NCBI RefSeq assembly: GCF_000520555.1
Contig: NZ_KI914846.1
Location: forward strand, 141,319-181,587
Source: Arthrobacter sp. Br18
Lineage (GTDB): Bacteria; Actinomycetota; Actinomycetes; Actinomycetales; Micrococcaceae
Length of the DNA: 40,269 nt
Reading direction: 5' to 3'
Below, piece by piece: positions 16,800-24,984 of this stretch. Position 1 is the first letter of the stretch, and the number at the start of each line of letters is the position of its first letter. The notes beneath the pieces are model-generated. The model searched no databases. It was not told the DNA's origin and was given only the letters and a program-made list of their open reading frames with translations. Made by a program: the position numbers and the translations under genes.

Positions 16800-17140
16800 A
16801 CGAGCAGTCCCACCACGCGTGGAAGGACGAGGACCAGGTACATGATCCACATGACGACGACGGCCCTGCGGCTCACCGTTCCCGCCAGGTCGATCAGCAC
16901 GCCGCCTGCCGGGCGCGTGCCCTGCACGCGAGGACGTTGATGACGCCCGTCGTGACGACGCACGCCTGCCATGACCGCAAAGCGAGGCAGAGCACCAGGA
17001 GGAGCAGCGTGACGGGCGGGAGGTCGGTCACCTGCTGAAGACGGGCCCGTGTCCACTCCGACGACGCGTCGGAACTCGAGCGCGACAAGGGTGACGAGCA
17101 GGATGGCAGTCGCGAGCAGTCCCGCCAGGTCGATGATCAT
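16796..17140 (-). CDS. Small hypothetical membrane protein, partly duplicated from its neighbour
   Basis: 114 residues. Both ends overlap neighbours as ATGA, which supports translation of this frame. The N-terminus is a helix (MIIDLAGLLATAILLVTLVA) and the C-terminus another (VVVMWIMYLVLVLPRVVGLLV), but the middle is Arg/Pro/His-rich and unconvincing. In another frame that middle encodes a copy of the C-terminus of the neighbouring protein (17137-17478), and the segment LIDLAG occurs twice in this protein. So a tandem duplication with frame decay made this frame; it may be a functional fusion or a relic. No family recognised. Confidence 0.45.
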   Translation of the reverse strand: MIIDLAGLLATAILLVTLVALEFRRVVGVDTGPSSAGDRPPARHAAPPGALPRFAVMAGVRRHDGRHQRPRVQGTRPAGGVLIDLAGTVSRRAVVVMWIMYLVLVLPRVVGLLV

Positions 17141-17218
17141 GCCGCCGCCTCCTGCCGTGCGCGTGCCAGGCACGCGAGAACCGTGATGACGCCCATTGTG
17201 ACGACGCACGCCTGCCAC
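16881..17218. repeat. Diverged tandem duplication of about 95 bp
   Basis: 16881-16976 and 17121-17218 are direct repeats of roughly 80 percent identity by eye, both starting CCCGCCAGGTCGAT. On the minus strand each copy encodes the end of a small membrane protein (SWQACVVTMGVITVLAC and SWQACVVTTGVINVLAC) followed by an overlapping start of the next (IIDLAG / LIDLAG). Confidence 0.75.
16894..17040 (-). pseudogene. Truncated copy of the small membrane protein gene
   Basis: In a frame different from the 114-residue protein, the minus strand encodes RLQQVTDLPPVTLLLLVLC and then RSWQACVVTTGVINVLAC ending in a stop at 16894. It aligns with the C-terminal half of the protein at 17137-17478 but lacks the first two helices and a stretch before the Trp. 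It is read here as the decayed second copy of that gene. Confidence 0.5.
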
Positions 17219-17478
17219 GACCACACAGCAAGGTAGAACATGGCCGTGGACACCGCCGTGAGCGTGGCGAGGCCGAGCGCCAGAACGAGCAGCACACCGA
17301 GCGCGAGGTCCTTGACCTGTATGAGTCGGACCAGTGCCTGCCCCGGGAGCAGGACGAGAATGCCTATCGCGGCAACCACCTGCAGCGGTGTCGGCAGCCC
17401 GACGAGCGTTGCCAGCGCCAGCGCGACGGCTGCGAGACCGAGCGCCACGGTGAGCCGGCTGATACCGCCGGCACTCAT
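17137..17478 (-). CDS. Small four-helix membrane protein of unknown function
   Basis: 113 residues from an ATG at 17478 overlapping the stop of the large membrane protein (ATGA). A longer in-frame extension to 17760 is Arg-rich and rejected. Four hydrophobic segments are visible: VALGLAAVALALATLVGL, VVAAIGILVLLPGQALV, GVLLVLALGLATLTAV and a last one with WSWQACVVTMGVITVLAC. A short basic tail ends RARQEAAA. No known family. Its position between the polytopic membrane protein and the phosphoesterase, with coupled starts, suggests an accessory subunit of the glycan assembly machinery. Confidence 0.65.
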   Translation of the reverse strand: MSAGGISRLTVALGLAAVALALATLVGLPTPLQVVAAIGILVLLPGQALVRLIQVKDLALGVLLVLALGLATLTAVSTAMFYLAVWSWQACVVTMGVITVLACLARARQEAAA

Positions 17479-19253
17479 CGCGCCACCACGTACGCGCGCG
17501 CGTCGGCATTGCTGAACGCGAGCTCCACGCCGTCCTGCACGCTCAGCCACTCCTCCAGCTCGGCGAACTCGCCCGCGCTGCTCGTGCCCTGGAGCACAAG
17601 ACTTGCCTCCGACGAGCGCGTGAGCAGCACGACGGCACCGGAAGGGTTGGTCCGGGCGTAGTCGTAGACGAGTGGGCCGCACGTCGCCGGCGACAAGTCG
17701 GCCAGACACAGGTCGGTGATCGTCCGGTACCGATGCTCGAGGTATTCCTCGCTGCGCCACGGCGTCGGATTGGCAGCCGAGACGATGGACGAGCCGGGGG
17801 GTGCGAGGTCTTGCACGGCGGCGACGGCGTCGAGCTCACCGTCGGTGAAGACGTCGTACTTCGCGTTCCCGTACCGACCCGTCACAATCAGCACGGCCAG
17901 CAGGAAGCAGGTGAGCGCAAGGCCCGCCGCGGCGCGGGAGGAGGGGCGTGTGCTGCCGTCCGTGGGAAGCAGGACCGAGCACGCCTGCAGGGCGATGAAG
18001 GGCAGCGCGAACAGCGAGATGCGGATGAGCATCTCACCGCCGTACGCCTGCGCGGGGAAGAGCAGCAAAGGGGTGAGGGCGAGGAGGACCACCCGGATAT
18101 CGAGACGCCCTCTGCGCCAGTCGCGCACGGCCCCCGCCGCGGCGAGCGCCCACAGCACGACAGTGAGAACGATCCGGATCTGCACCACGAGGACATGCCC
18201 GGCGGTCCCGCTCACGCGGTCGATCACGTTCGCCTCGGTCGCGACCTTCAGCCCTGCGTCCGCCAGGGGTGGGTGCCCGACAAGATAGGCACTCGCGGGG
18301 TAGACGAGCCAGAGCGTCAGCACGACTGCGGTGATCAGCACCAGCCGGCTGGTCCAGACATGTCCACTGAGGGTGAGAGCGGCGATGGCGATGACCACCA
18401 TGAACGGCGTCAGCTGATGGCTCGCGCTGATGACCGTGACGAGCAGGATGGCCACCGCGAGGGCGCTCACCCGGTGTCCCGGCCGGGGCTCGGCGGGCGA
18501 GCGCCCTCGCCACCACGCCACCAGGTCGGCGGGTCGGAAGCCGTGGATCCTGGGGGGCCGCGCGGCCAGCGGGCCGACGACCAGGGCGATCACGACCAGA
18601 TACAGGAAGAAGCCGAAGGCCTGCGGGGACAGGTAGTCCTGGTCCTGCCAGTTGCCGAGGCAGAAGAGCCACAGCACGAGCCAGCGCCGTCGCGGATCGC
18701 TCGTCAGGTAGCCCGTCAGCACGCTCACGGCAGCGAGCCACAGCCCTACCTGGAAAACCGGCGCCCACAGGGCGACGGTCGCCGGGTCGAGACCGGTCGC
18801 CCCGAGCACCGTCGCCAGGAGAGCGAAGAAACCCGGCCAGTTGAAGTACCCGTCAATGGTCGGGTCGATCCCCTCGGTACGCGAGAGGGCGTCGGCGATA
18901 CCGAGATGACGGAACGCGACCTCACCCCGCGGTATGTCCGTCACGAAGGATGCGGTCCCGAAGAGTACGAGCACGAGCACCACGATGAGCCAGATCATGA
19001 CCGGGCGGCGCGCCGGGCCCGCAGCATCGCCCCGCAGTGCCACGATGAAGGCGGCGTTCAGAAGCAGGACCCCCGCCCAGAAAGGGAAGGGCAGCACGGC
19101 GACGAGCCCGAGGTCGCTGTTCACGGGTACATCAACCGTGGAGGCGGCCCCGGCGGCAAGCGCCAGCGACACGACACCCGCAAGTGCACACCAGAGGTCA
19201 CGGCGCTTCCAGCGTCCCTCGGTACGGCTGGTCACATCGAGCGTGCTGATCAT
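17475..19253 (-). CDS. Large polytopic membrane protein, probable GT-C-type glycosyltransferase or polymerase
   Basis: 592 residues from the ATG at 19253, overlapping the flippase stop; the longer frame to 19337 is rejected. About twelve hydrophobic helices cover residues 20-465. The loop after the first helices contains acidic residues (STVDVPVNSDLGL, then DIPRGEVAFRHLGIADAL and DGYFNWPGFFALLA), as in GT-C enzymes that use polyprenyl-phosphate sugars. The C-terminal 120 residues are outside the membrane (VFTDGELDAVAAVQDLAPPG, AYVVAR at the end). It lies between flippase and small membrane proteins. A Wzy-like polymerase is the main alternative; sequence alone does not decide. Confidence 0.65.
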   Translation of the reverse strand: MISTLDVTSRTEGRWKRRDLWCALAGVVSLALAAGAASTVDVPVNSDLGLVAVLPFPFWAGVLLLNAAFIVALRGDAAGPARRPVMIWLIVVLVLVLFGTASFVTDIPRGEVAFRHLGIADALSRTEGIDPTIDGYFNWPGFFALLATVLGATGLDPATVALWAPVFQVGLWLAAVSVLTGYLTSDPRRRWLVLWLFCLGNWQDQDYLSPQAFGFFLYLVVIALVVGPLAARPPRIHGFRPADLVAWWRGRSPAEPRPGHRVSALAVAILLVTVISASHQLTPFMVVIAIAALTLSGHVWTSRLVLITAVVLTLWLVYPASAYLVGHPPLADAGLKVATEANVIDRVSGTAGHVLVVQIRIVLTVVLWALAAAGAVRDWRRGRLDIRVVLLALTPLLLFPAQAYGGEMLIRISLFALPFIALQACSVLLPTDGSTRPSSRAAAGLALTCFLLAVLIVTGRYGNAKYDVFTDGELDAVAAVQDLAPPGSSIVSAANPTPWRSEEYLEHRYRTITDLCLADLSPATCGPLVYDYARTNPSGAVVLLTRSSEASLVLQGTSSAGEFAELEEWLSVQDGVELAFSNADARAYVVAR

Positions 19254-20536
19254 GGCGCGTCCTGTGTGACGCGCCGGAGGACGGCGACCAGCCGGACGCC
19301 GACCGCCACGGCCGCTATGGAGAGCACCACCAGCCATGCAAGGGCCATGGCGCTGGCACCCCTGTCAGCGACCGACAATGCTGAGGCGCAGAGGGCGACT
19401 CCGACTGTCACACCGACCACGATCGCCTCCACGTAGAGACCGCGGGCGCGGCAGACGGCGTTGTAGGCCTGCAGCACCGCGTACGCTACCAGCCCGGCCG
19501 CCAGCCACCGCAGGGCGCCGGCGGACGCGTCGGCGTACTGCTCCCCCAGCAGACCCAGTAGCGGGCGGGCGAATAGGGCGAGGACGACGGCCGCCGAACC
19601 TCCCACGGCGAGCGACCAGCGGAGACTCGCCCAGGTGGTCGACACCAGGCGGGCCGGGTCACGGACACCCTCGGAGAACTGGACGATGCCCATCAGCATC
19701 GGCGCGGTGTAGGCGGTCCAGGCCATCATCCATGCGGGATACCAGTAGGCAGCGGCCTCCGGTGCCACCATGTGCGCGAGCAGGAGCGGCAGCACGAGCC
19801 CGGGCGCGCGCTCGGTGAGGGTGAGGAGCTGGTGCGGAATGCCCAGCGCCAGCAGTGGACGGACGCGGCCCGCCGAGCGCAGGGACGGTCGCGGCCGGTA
19901 GCCGACCAGTCTTCGCAGCTGGACCGCACCGACGATGCACGACACGGTCGCTCCGAGGGTCCAGCAGGCCATCAGCACGTCGGCAGAGGCACCGTGCGCC
20001 CGCCAGGCCACGAGGGCTACAGCCCCGAGTGCGACCCCGCCGCCCAACGAGTACCTCAGGGTCGCGCTGCTACCGCGTCCCAACGCCACGAACGCCTGGT
20101 CCAGCACGATGATCAGTGTGCCGGTGACGGCAGCCAGGAGGAACGTGAGCCAGAAGAGAACCGAAACCAACGCCGTGTCCGGCGCCACGGTTGACTGCAG
20201 CACGAGGTAGCCGAGGGCCAGCATGGTGCCGGCCACTCCCACGATGGCGAACGCCGTGTCCAGCACCCGCGCGGGCGGCTCTCCCCGCCCGACCGCGACG
20301 ATCACGGCCGACCCGGCACCCAGCGTCGCGAGCTGGGTGCAGATCATCACCGCCGAGACCGCGGCCACGGTCAGCCCGATCTCACGGTCGGACGTCGCGC
20401 GTGCGGCCACGACCCAGAAAGCGAAACCCGCGCCCGTCTGGGCAACCTTGCCCAGGATGAGGCCGAGCCAGCTGCGCAGGGTCGACTGCCGGACGGTCGA
20501 GGCGTCCACGACAGCGGTCCCCCGGTCGGCCCTCAC
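19250..20536 (-). CDS. Wzx-like polysaccharide flippase
   Basis: 428 residues from a GTG at 20536 that overlaps the stop of the glycosyltransferase before it (GTGA); the ATG at 20602 would run deep into that gene. Some 12-14 hydrophobic segments span the protein. The start RSWLGLILGKVAQTGAGFAFW and the repeated small-residue helices match the MVF/oligosaccharide-flippase superfamily, which moves lipid-linked sugar units across the membrane. Its neighbours are glycosyltransferases, as expected for such a flippase. The transported unit is unknown. Confidence 0.78.
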   Translation of the reverse strand: MRADRGTAVVDASTVRQSTLRSWLGLILGKVAQTGAGFAFWVVAARATSDREIGLTVAAVSAVMICTQLATLGAGSAVIVAVGRGEPPARVLDTAFAIVGVAGTMLALGYLVLQSTVAPDTALVSVLFWLTFLLAAVTGTLIIVLDQAFVALGRGSSATLRYSLGGGVALGAVALVAWRAHGASADVLMACWTLGATVSCIVGAVQLRRLVGYRPRPSLRSAGRVRPLLALGIPHQLLTLTERAPGLVLPLLLAHMVAPEAAAYWYPAWMMAWTAYTAPMLMGIVQFSEGVRDPARLVSTTWASLRWSLAVGGSAAVVLALFARPLLGLLGEQYADASAGALRWLAAGLVAYAVLQAYNAVCRARGLYVEAIVVGVTVGVALCASALSVADRGASAMALAWLVVLSIAAVAVGVRLVAVLRRVTQDAP

Positions 20537-21345
20537 AACGTGAGGCCCCTCGCCAGGCCTGCGTAGTTGTACCAGCAGAAGGCGGCGTAATAACGCAGCC
20601 ACCGGGGCTGCCCCGCGGTGAGGCTCAAGGCGCTGCCCCGGACTGCCGCGGCGGCGGGCAGGAGCGCCAATCTCGCACCGCGCCAGCCGTGCTTACGGAT
20701 CATCTTTCCCAGTCCCGTTCCGTCCATGAGGAACTGGTCCAGCGCGAAGGCGAAGTCGTCCGCGGCAAAACGATGTTCGACGACGACCCGGCGGGACACA
20801 GCCGTTCGCAGGCCCGACTCCCGCATCCGCCAACGCAGCTCGATGTCCTCCCCCGACTTGAACGAGTCGTCGAAACCCACGTCCAGCAGCAGGTCTCGGT
20901 CGACGAGTGTCGCCACGAGCCCGAACCAGTTGCGGCTACGGCCGGTCCGATGGTGATACGCCAGCGCCTGCCCCCAATAGCCCGGTCCAGCGACGCTCTC
21001 CAGGCCGGCCTGGAGAGCGTCATAGCCGCCCTCGACCAGTTCCGAGAGCAGGTCGGCCACCCCCGTGGGCCCGAAAACGACGTCGGCGTCGACGAGCAGG
21101 ACCCAACGGGTGCTGCTGCTCTGCACGCCGAGCGTTCGAGCCCATGGCAGGCCGCGACCCTCGTCGCTCAGAACCAGGGCGCCGGCCGCTTCGGCGAGGC
21201 CGACGGTGCCGTCGGTGGAGCATCCGTCCACGACGATGATCTCGGCGACGCCCGACTTACGCAGGGCCTCCAGACAACGCGGCAGCAGGTGCTCCGCGTT
21301 GCGGGCCGGAACGACCGCGGTGACCTCATCAAGACTGTGACCCAC
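20533..21345 (-). CDS. Family 2 glycosyltransferase
   Basis: 270 residues from a GTG at 21345 with GGGAGG nine bases upstream, inside the last codons of the ATPase gene; the ATG at 21429 gives a Ser/Arg-rich nonsense start. A GT-A fold is clear: VTAVVPARNAEHLLPRCLEA, then EIIVVDGCSTDGT, LLVDADVVFGPTG (the DxD) and SFKSGEDIELRWRMRESG for the acceptor site. A C-terminal hydrophobic or amphipathic part may touch the membrane. It adds one sugar to the lipid-linked unit; donor unknown. Confidence 0.85.
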   Translation of the reverse strand: MGHSLDEVTAVVPARNAEHLLPRCLEALRKSGVAEIIVVDGCSTDGTVGLAEAAGALVLSDEGRGLPWARTLGVQSSSTRWVLLVDADVVFGPTGVADLLSELVEGGYDALQAGLESVAGPGYWGQALAYHHRTGRSRNWFGLVATLVDRDLLLDVGFDDSFKSGEDIELRWRMRESGLRTAVSRRVVVEHRFAADDFAFALDQFLMDGTGLGKMIRKHGWRGARLALLPAAAAVRGSALSLTAGQPRWLRYYAAFCWYNYAGLARGLTL

Positions 21346-22456
21346 CGTAACCCACCTCCCAGGGCTGCTCGTCGAGGACCGATGGCAGCAATTGCTCGAG
21401 AAACCGGACGATGTCGTCCGACGCCTCATCCGCGGTGTATGCGGAGGGCACCTGCAGCAGGTGACAGGGCCGTCCGTCGAGCGCCTTGCTCAGGACGTCC
21501 CCCTTCGCCTCGAAGTGCTCGCGCCACGGAACGACGGACGTGGCTGCGAGGCCGGTGACGACCTGCTGCGAGAAGCCCGCCATCTCGATGTGGAAGTTGC
21601 CGAGCATGCGATCGACCATCCACTCCTTCGTCCGCTCGACGATCCGGGACTGGGCGCCTTCAAAGCGCTCGATGTAGACGGCGGCCGCGAGCGGAGCCGA
21701 GGTCGTCACTTCTCGCCCCGGGAACGCGGCCCCGGGCTCGACCATGCGGTGCTCCGGCGACCACCGCCGGGAGAAGTCCGCGACGCGCGGGTAACGGATG
21801 ACGTACGGGTGGACCACCGTAGTGAGACGGCCGACGCTCTGCGAGAGCTGTGACGGAACGAGGGGCTTCCGGGCACCTTCGAACAGGTGGGGGTAGATGG
21901 TCCGGTGGTGCGGCTTGATGAACATCGGCTTCGCGTAGCCGAGCAGCGTGGCGTCCTCGGCGAGGAAGGCCCAGTCGTCGCCCATGAACGACCAGCCCTC
22001 ACGTCGCATCAGCTTGGCGGCGGTGCTCGTCTTACCAGTTCCTCCGGCGGCGGGAAGGGCGATCGCGTGACCCCGGTACGCCATCGTTGCCGCGTGGATC
22101 ATGCCGGCTCCTCGACCGACCATGGCGGCATCGAGAATAGGGACCACCGAGGTCAACAGCTCGCCCGGCCCGTGAATGCGCCACTGCTCCGCGTCCCTCA
22201 CGACCTGGACCCGATCGGCCTGGAAGCGCACACTGTTCTCCGTGTAGGCGAGCTCGTGCTCAAGCAGACCCGCATCCGGCATCGGCTCCGGCCGGGCATC
22301 GACGACGATGTCGGCCGGCCGTTCGGTGTCGGTGGCGGTGGCGAAACACGCCAGCATGGTCTGGAGCTGCCTCGCTGCCGGTGCCTTCGCGTCGACGCGG
22401 ATGGTCACGCGGCCGTGGATGTCGAAGTTCAGTGCCCTAGTTTGCGAGGTGCGCAT
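21329..22456 (-). CDS. HPr-kinase-like P-loop ATPase in a glycan locus
   Basis: 375 residues. The centre carries a Walker A loop, LPAAGGTGKTSTAAKL (about 134-149), in the setting HAATMAYRGHAIALPAAGG, and an acidic SFMGDDWAFL (about 156-165), the arrangement of the HprK/SerK kinase domain. The N-terminal 100 residues are a separate domain and the C-terminal 170 (PMFIKPHHRTIYPHLFEG, then a helical end) do not resemble HprK. HPr phosphorylation is therefore unlikely. Related proteins occur in surface-polysaccharide and peptide-modification loci, where their substrate is not settled. The ATG at 22456 has AGGGGA five bases upstream. It starts the chain of overlapping genes that runs to 15747. Confidence 0.72.
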   Translation of the reverse strand: MRTSQTRALNFDIHGRVTIRVDAKAPAARQLQTMLACFATATDTERPADIVVDARPEPMPDAGLLEHELAYTENSVRFQADRVQVVRDAEQWRIHGPGELLTSVVPILDAAMVGRGAGMIHAATMAYRGHAIALPAAGGTGKTSTAAKLMRREGWSFMGDDWAFLAEDATLLGYAKPMFIKPHHRTIYPHLFEGARKPLVPSQLSQSVGRLTTVVHPYVIRYPRVADFSRRWSPEHRMVEPGAAFPGREVTTSAPLAAAVYIERFEGAQSRIVERTKEWMVDRMLGNFHIEMAGFSQQVVTGLAATSVVPWREHFEAKGDVLSKALDGRPCHLLQVPSAYTADEASDDIVRFLEQLLPSVLDEQPWEVGYGGSQS

Positions 22457-22542
22457 GATAGTCCCCTGTCTGGCTGATGTCGGTCGAATGGTGTTGCTGG
22501 TGTTGCTGGTCTCGGCCGTATCGACGGTGTCGTCGCGGCGAC

Positions 22543-22914
22543 GGATGGATCGGTGGTCGCGCGACCGTGCAGGTAGCTGGCCGCGACTTCACACCCGGCC
22601 ACCACCGCGGCGGCACGTGGTCGCTCATGGCGAAAGGGTGCACGACCGGGCTCGGTGCGAGGGCGATGTACGAGCCGGGTGCATCCCGTACGATCCGGAT
22701 GGCCAGCTCGGTCTCCTCGCATCCCAGCGGGGAGGGGCCTACCCAACCGGCCCGTTCGGAGAAGCTGCCGGCCGCGAGGGGCGCGGGTCGACATGTTGGC
22801 GCCGATCGGGTTGCGCACACGCGAGCGGTGCGTCGGCTGCCCGATGTACGAGCACCCCACGACCGAATGGAACGTGGGAGGCAGCCACGCGCGCCCTTCC
22901 TCCTCCCAGGTTGT
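22543..22914 (-). pseudogene. Remnant of a second family 2 glycosyltransferase
   Basis: Three pieces in alternating frames align with the intact glycosyltransferase at 23037-24032. 22914-22792 gives VVGCSYIGQPTHRSRVRNPI and GANMS; 22769-22611 gives SPLGCEETELAIRIVRDAPG; 22617-22543 gives RAAAVVAGCEVAASYLHGRA, equivalent to the extreme C-terminus. The N-terminal catalytic domain and a central block are missing. At least two frame changes make it non-functional. It points to tandem duplication followed by decay. Confidence 0.75.
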
Positions 22915-23036
22915 AGCTCCATGAATCCTCATCCTTCAAGTCCTGTTATCCTCGTGGTGAAAAGCCTCACCTTGCCCGGGAAGCACCTCGAGGGCTTTGT
23001 CCCAGGTGTCCGCAGCCTCCATGGATGAAACCCGGT

Positions 23037-24032
23037 TCACTGCACTTCCCGCCACGGACTGACTCCGGCCAGGACTGGCTGGTTCTGGCGGCGTACGGGA
23101 AAATGCGCAAGCTGGCGTCCCCGTAGGTAGCCTGCCGACGTGCAGGTTACGACCGCCACCAAGGCGGCCGCGCGGCCAAGGCCGGCAGGATCGCCACGAC
23201 TCCAGTCATTCATCGCTGAAAAAACGGCCCTTGGAAGGATGCTGCGAACGTATCGGCGCTCTGGACCGAGGGCCCGCTTGTGCCCCACGACGTGGCTGAC
23301 TTGGGCCTTCGAAATCCCTTCCGACCAGGACCTTGAAAGCATGTAGCGAATCGTCCCTCTGACTGCAGGTACATGATGGCGCACCAGCGCGGCGGGCTCG
23401 TAGACGATGCGGCACCCAGGGGCGCCCATCGTCGACCGAATGCAGATCTCGGTTTCCTCACAGCCCAAGGGAGTGAGCCCCCGCCGTCCCAGGGAAAGAT
23501 TGAAACCGCCCACTTTTCGTATGACGTCGAACCGGAACGACATGTTGGCGCCGATCACGTTCCTGACTTCGGATGCAACCTGTGGCAAGCCCCGGTGGCT
23601 GCAGCCAACGATCCAGTCCAGCTCTTCACCGAAGTAACCGGGACGCCCCGACTCCCAGACTGGTTCCACCCGACCGCCCACTGCGAGCACCTCAGGATCG
23701 TCATAGAGCGCCGTTAGGCGTTCGAGCCAGTCCGGCGCGGCCTCGGCGTCGTCATCGAGAAAGGCGACGACGTCTGAGTCCGCTAGATCTACGCCAGTGT
23801 TGCGTGCCCCGGAGAGTCCGCGCGGGCCGGTGTTTCTCACGACGGTGACGTCACCGACAGTCCCGGTTAACCGTTCGTACAGTTCCTCGTTGTGGTCGAT
23901 GACCACCAGGACTTCTTTAGGTGCGCAGGTTTGCGCGCGGAGGGACTCGATTACGTCCAGCAGCCAGCCCCAGCGCTCAGCCGTGTAGGTGCAGACGATC
24001 ACGGTGACACTTGGGGGAAAAACGTATGTCAC
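23037..24032 (-). CDS. Family 2 glycosyltransferase
   Basis: 331 residues. GT-A pattern: VTVIVCTYTAERWGWLLDVI, GLSGARNTGVDLADSDVVAF followed by LDDDAEAAPDWLE (the DxD), VEPVWESGRPGYF, RNVIGANMSFR and PLGCEETEICIRS for the acceptor region. The C-terminal about 90 residues look membrane-associated (LGRAAALVAVVTCTSAGYL). It resembles rhamnosyl- or mannosyl-type transferases but the donor cannot be read from sequence. One base separates it from the upstream transferase gene, so they are co-translated. A decayed paralogue lies directly downstream. Confidence 0.85.
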   Translation of the reverse strand: MTYVFPPSVTVIVCTYTAERWGWLLDVIESLRAQTCAPKEVLVVIDHNEELYERLTGTVGDVTVVRNTGPRGLSGARNTGVDLADSDVVAFLDDDAEAAPDWLERLTALYDDPEVLAVGGRVEPVWESGRPGYFGEELDWIVGCSHRGLPQVASEVRNVIGANMSFRFDVIRKVGGFNLSLGRRGLTPLGCEETEICIRSTMGAPGCRIVYEPAALVRHHVPAVRGTIRYMLSRSWSEGISKAQVSHVVGHKRALGPERRYVRSILPRAVFSAMNDWSRGDPAGLGRAAALVAVVTCTSAGYLRGRQLAHFPVRRQNQPVLAGVSPWREVQ

Positions 24033-24033
24033 G

Positions 24034-24984
24034 TCAGGCCACGCTTAGTACGGGAAGAACACTTTGCGGATCGGTGGGCGTTCGCGGGAAGCTCACGTTG
24101 GCGTAGGCGTACTTCACGCGGCGCAGTGCCTCGGGGCGTGCGCCGGCAGTGGGGGCCTCCCATAGGAGGCACTCATGGGCCATTGTCCCCAGCACCCGCC
24201 AGCCGTCCCGGAAAGTCTGGAGATTTGAGGCCCCGGAGATGCGGTCCAGTTCCAGGCTGGGGACTTCGGCAATTCGGAGGCCCGCCTTCGCAGCCTTGAC
24301 AATCAGTTCCGTCTCGATTTCAAATCCGTCGGATTTCAGCTGCAGAACTTCCAGGCACTCTTTCCGGAAAGCGATGTAGCCGTAGCAAAGGTCCGAGTAG
24401 TTGCTGTGAAGAACGGCGTTGGCCAACCCGGTCAGCGCACGGTTTCCTGTTCGCCGCAGCCAAGTCAGGTCCTCCGAGCCCCCTCCAGTGACGTACCGGG
24501 AACCTTTGACGAAGTCATAGTCATGCTGGAGGGGCGAAACGAACCAGCCAATTTCCTGGGGATCCATGCTTCCATCAGCGTCCAGCATGACGATGATGTC
24601 GCCCGTTGCTGCAGCGAATCCTGATCGTAGCGCGACACCTTTGCCTTTGCGCTGCTCGTTCACCACCACGATGTCATTGCGGAGTGCCCGCGCCACCTCA
24701 ACCGTATTGTCGGTGGAACGACCGTCAACAATCACGACCTCGTCCACGTAGAAAGGCATACGCCGAAGGACCCAAGGGACGTTTTTGGCCTCGTTCAGAG
24801 TTGGGATTACGACGCTTATTGACGCTCTCTCCGGCGCTGCCGCCGGCCTGGAGAACGAAGTTGGGAGCTGGGTGGAAATAGACAAATGCCTCACCAATTT
24901 CATGTCGTGTGGGGAAAGTTCTGGCCAGTGGGACGCGCTGCTGAAGGAGCACACCGCAGAAGTGCTCACCGGGCCTTGGTCCAT
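24034..24984 (-). CDS. Family 2 glycosyltransferase, polyprenyl-phosphate type
   Basis: 316 residues in the longest form. The N-terminal 50 residues are poorly conserved and the true start is uncertain: ATG 24984, GTG 24969 and ATG 24903 are all possible and none has a clean ribosome site. From residue about 56 it reads like dolichol/undecaprenyl-phosphate glycosyltransferases: ISVVIPTLNEAKNVPWVL, VIVDGRSTDNTVEVA, GKGVALRSGFAAATGDIIVM with the acidic LDADGSMDP, and DFVKGSRYVTGGGS. Such enzymes make lipid-linked sugar donors for GT-C transferases, which fits the large membrane protein at 17475-19253. It is the first gene of the island operon. Base composition seems less GC-rich than the genes around it. 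Confidence 0.82.
   Translation of the reverse strand: MDQGPVSTSAVCSFSSASHWPELSPHDMKLVRHLSISTQLPTSFSRPAAAPERASISVVIPTLNEAKNVPWVLRRMPFYVDEVVIVDGRSTDNTVEVARALRNDIVVVNEQRKGKGVALRSGFAAATGDIIVMLDADGSMDPQEIGWFVSPLQHDYDFVKGSRYVTGGGSEDLTWLRRTGNRALTGLANAVLHSNYSDLCYGYIAFRKECLEVLQLKSDGFEIETELIVKAAKAGLRIAEVPSLELDRISGASNLQTFRDGWRVLGTMAHECLLWEAPTAGARPEALRRVKYAYANVSFPRTPTDPQSVLPVLSVA

Noticed and set aside
17733-19436. 567-codon plus-strand open frame opposite the large membrane protein
   Set aside because: Charged, repetitive His/Asp/Glu-rich sequence typical of the antisense of hydrophobic codons; no ribosome site.
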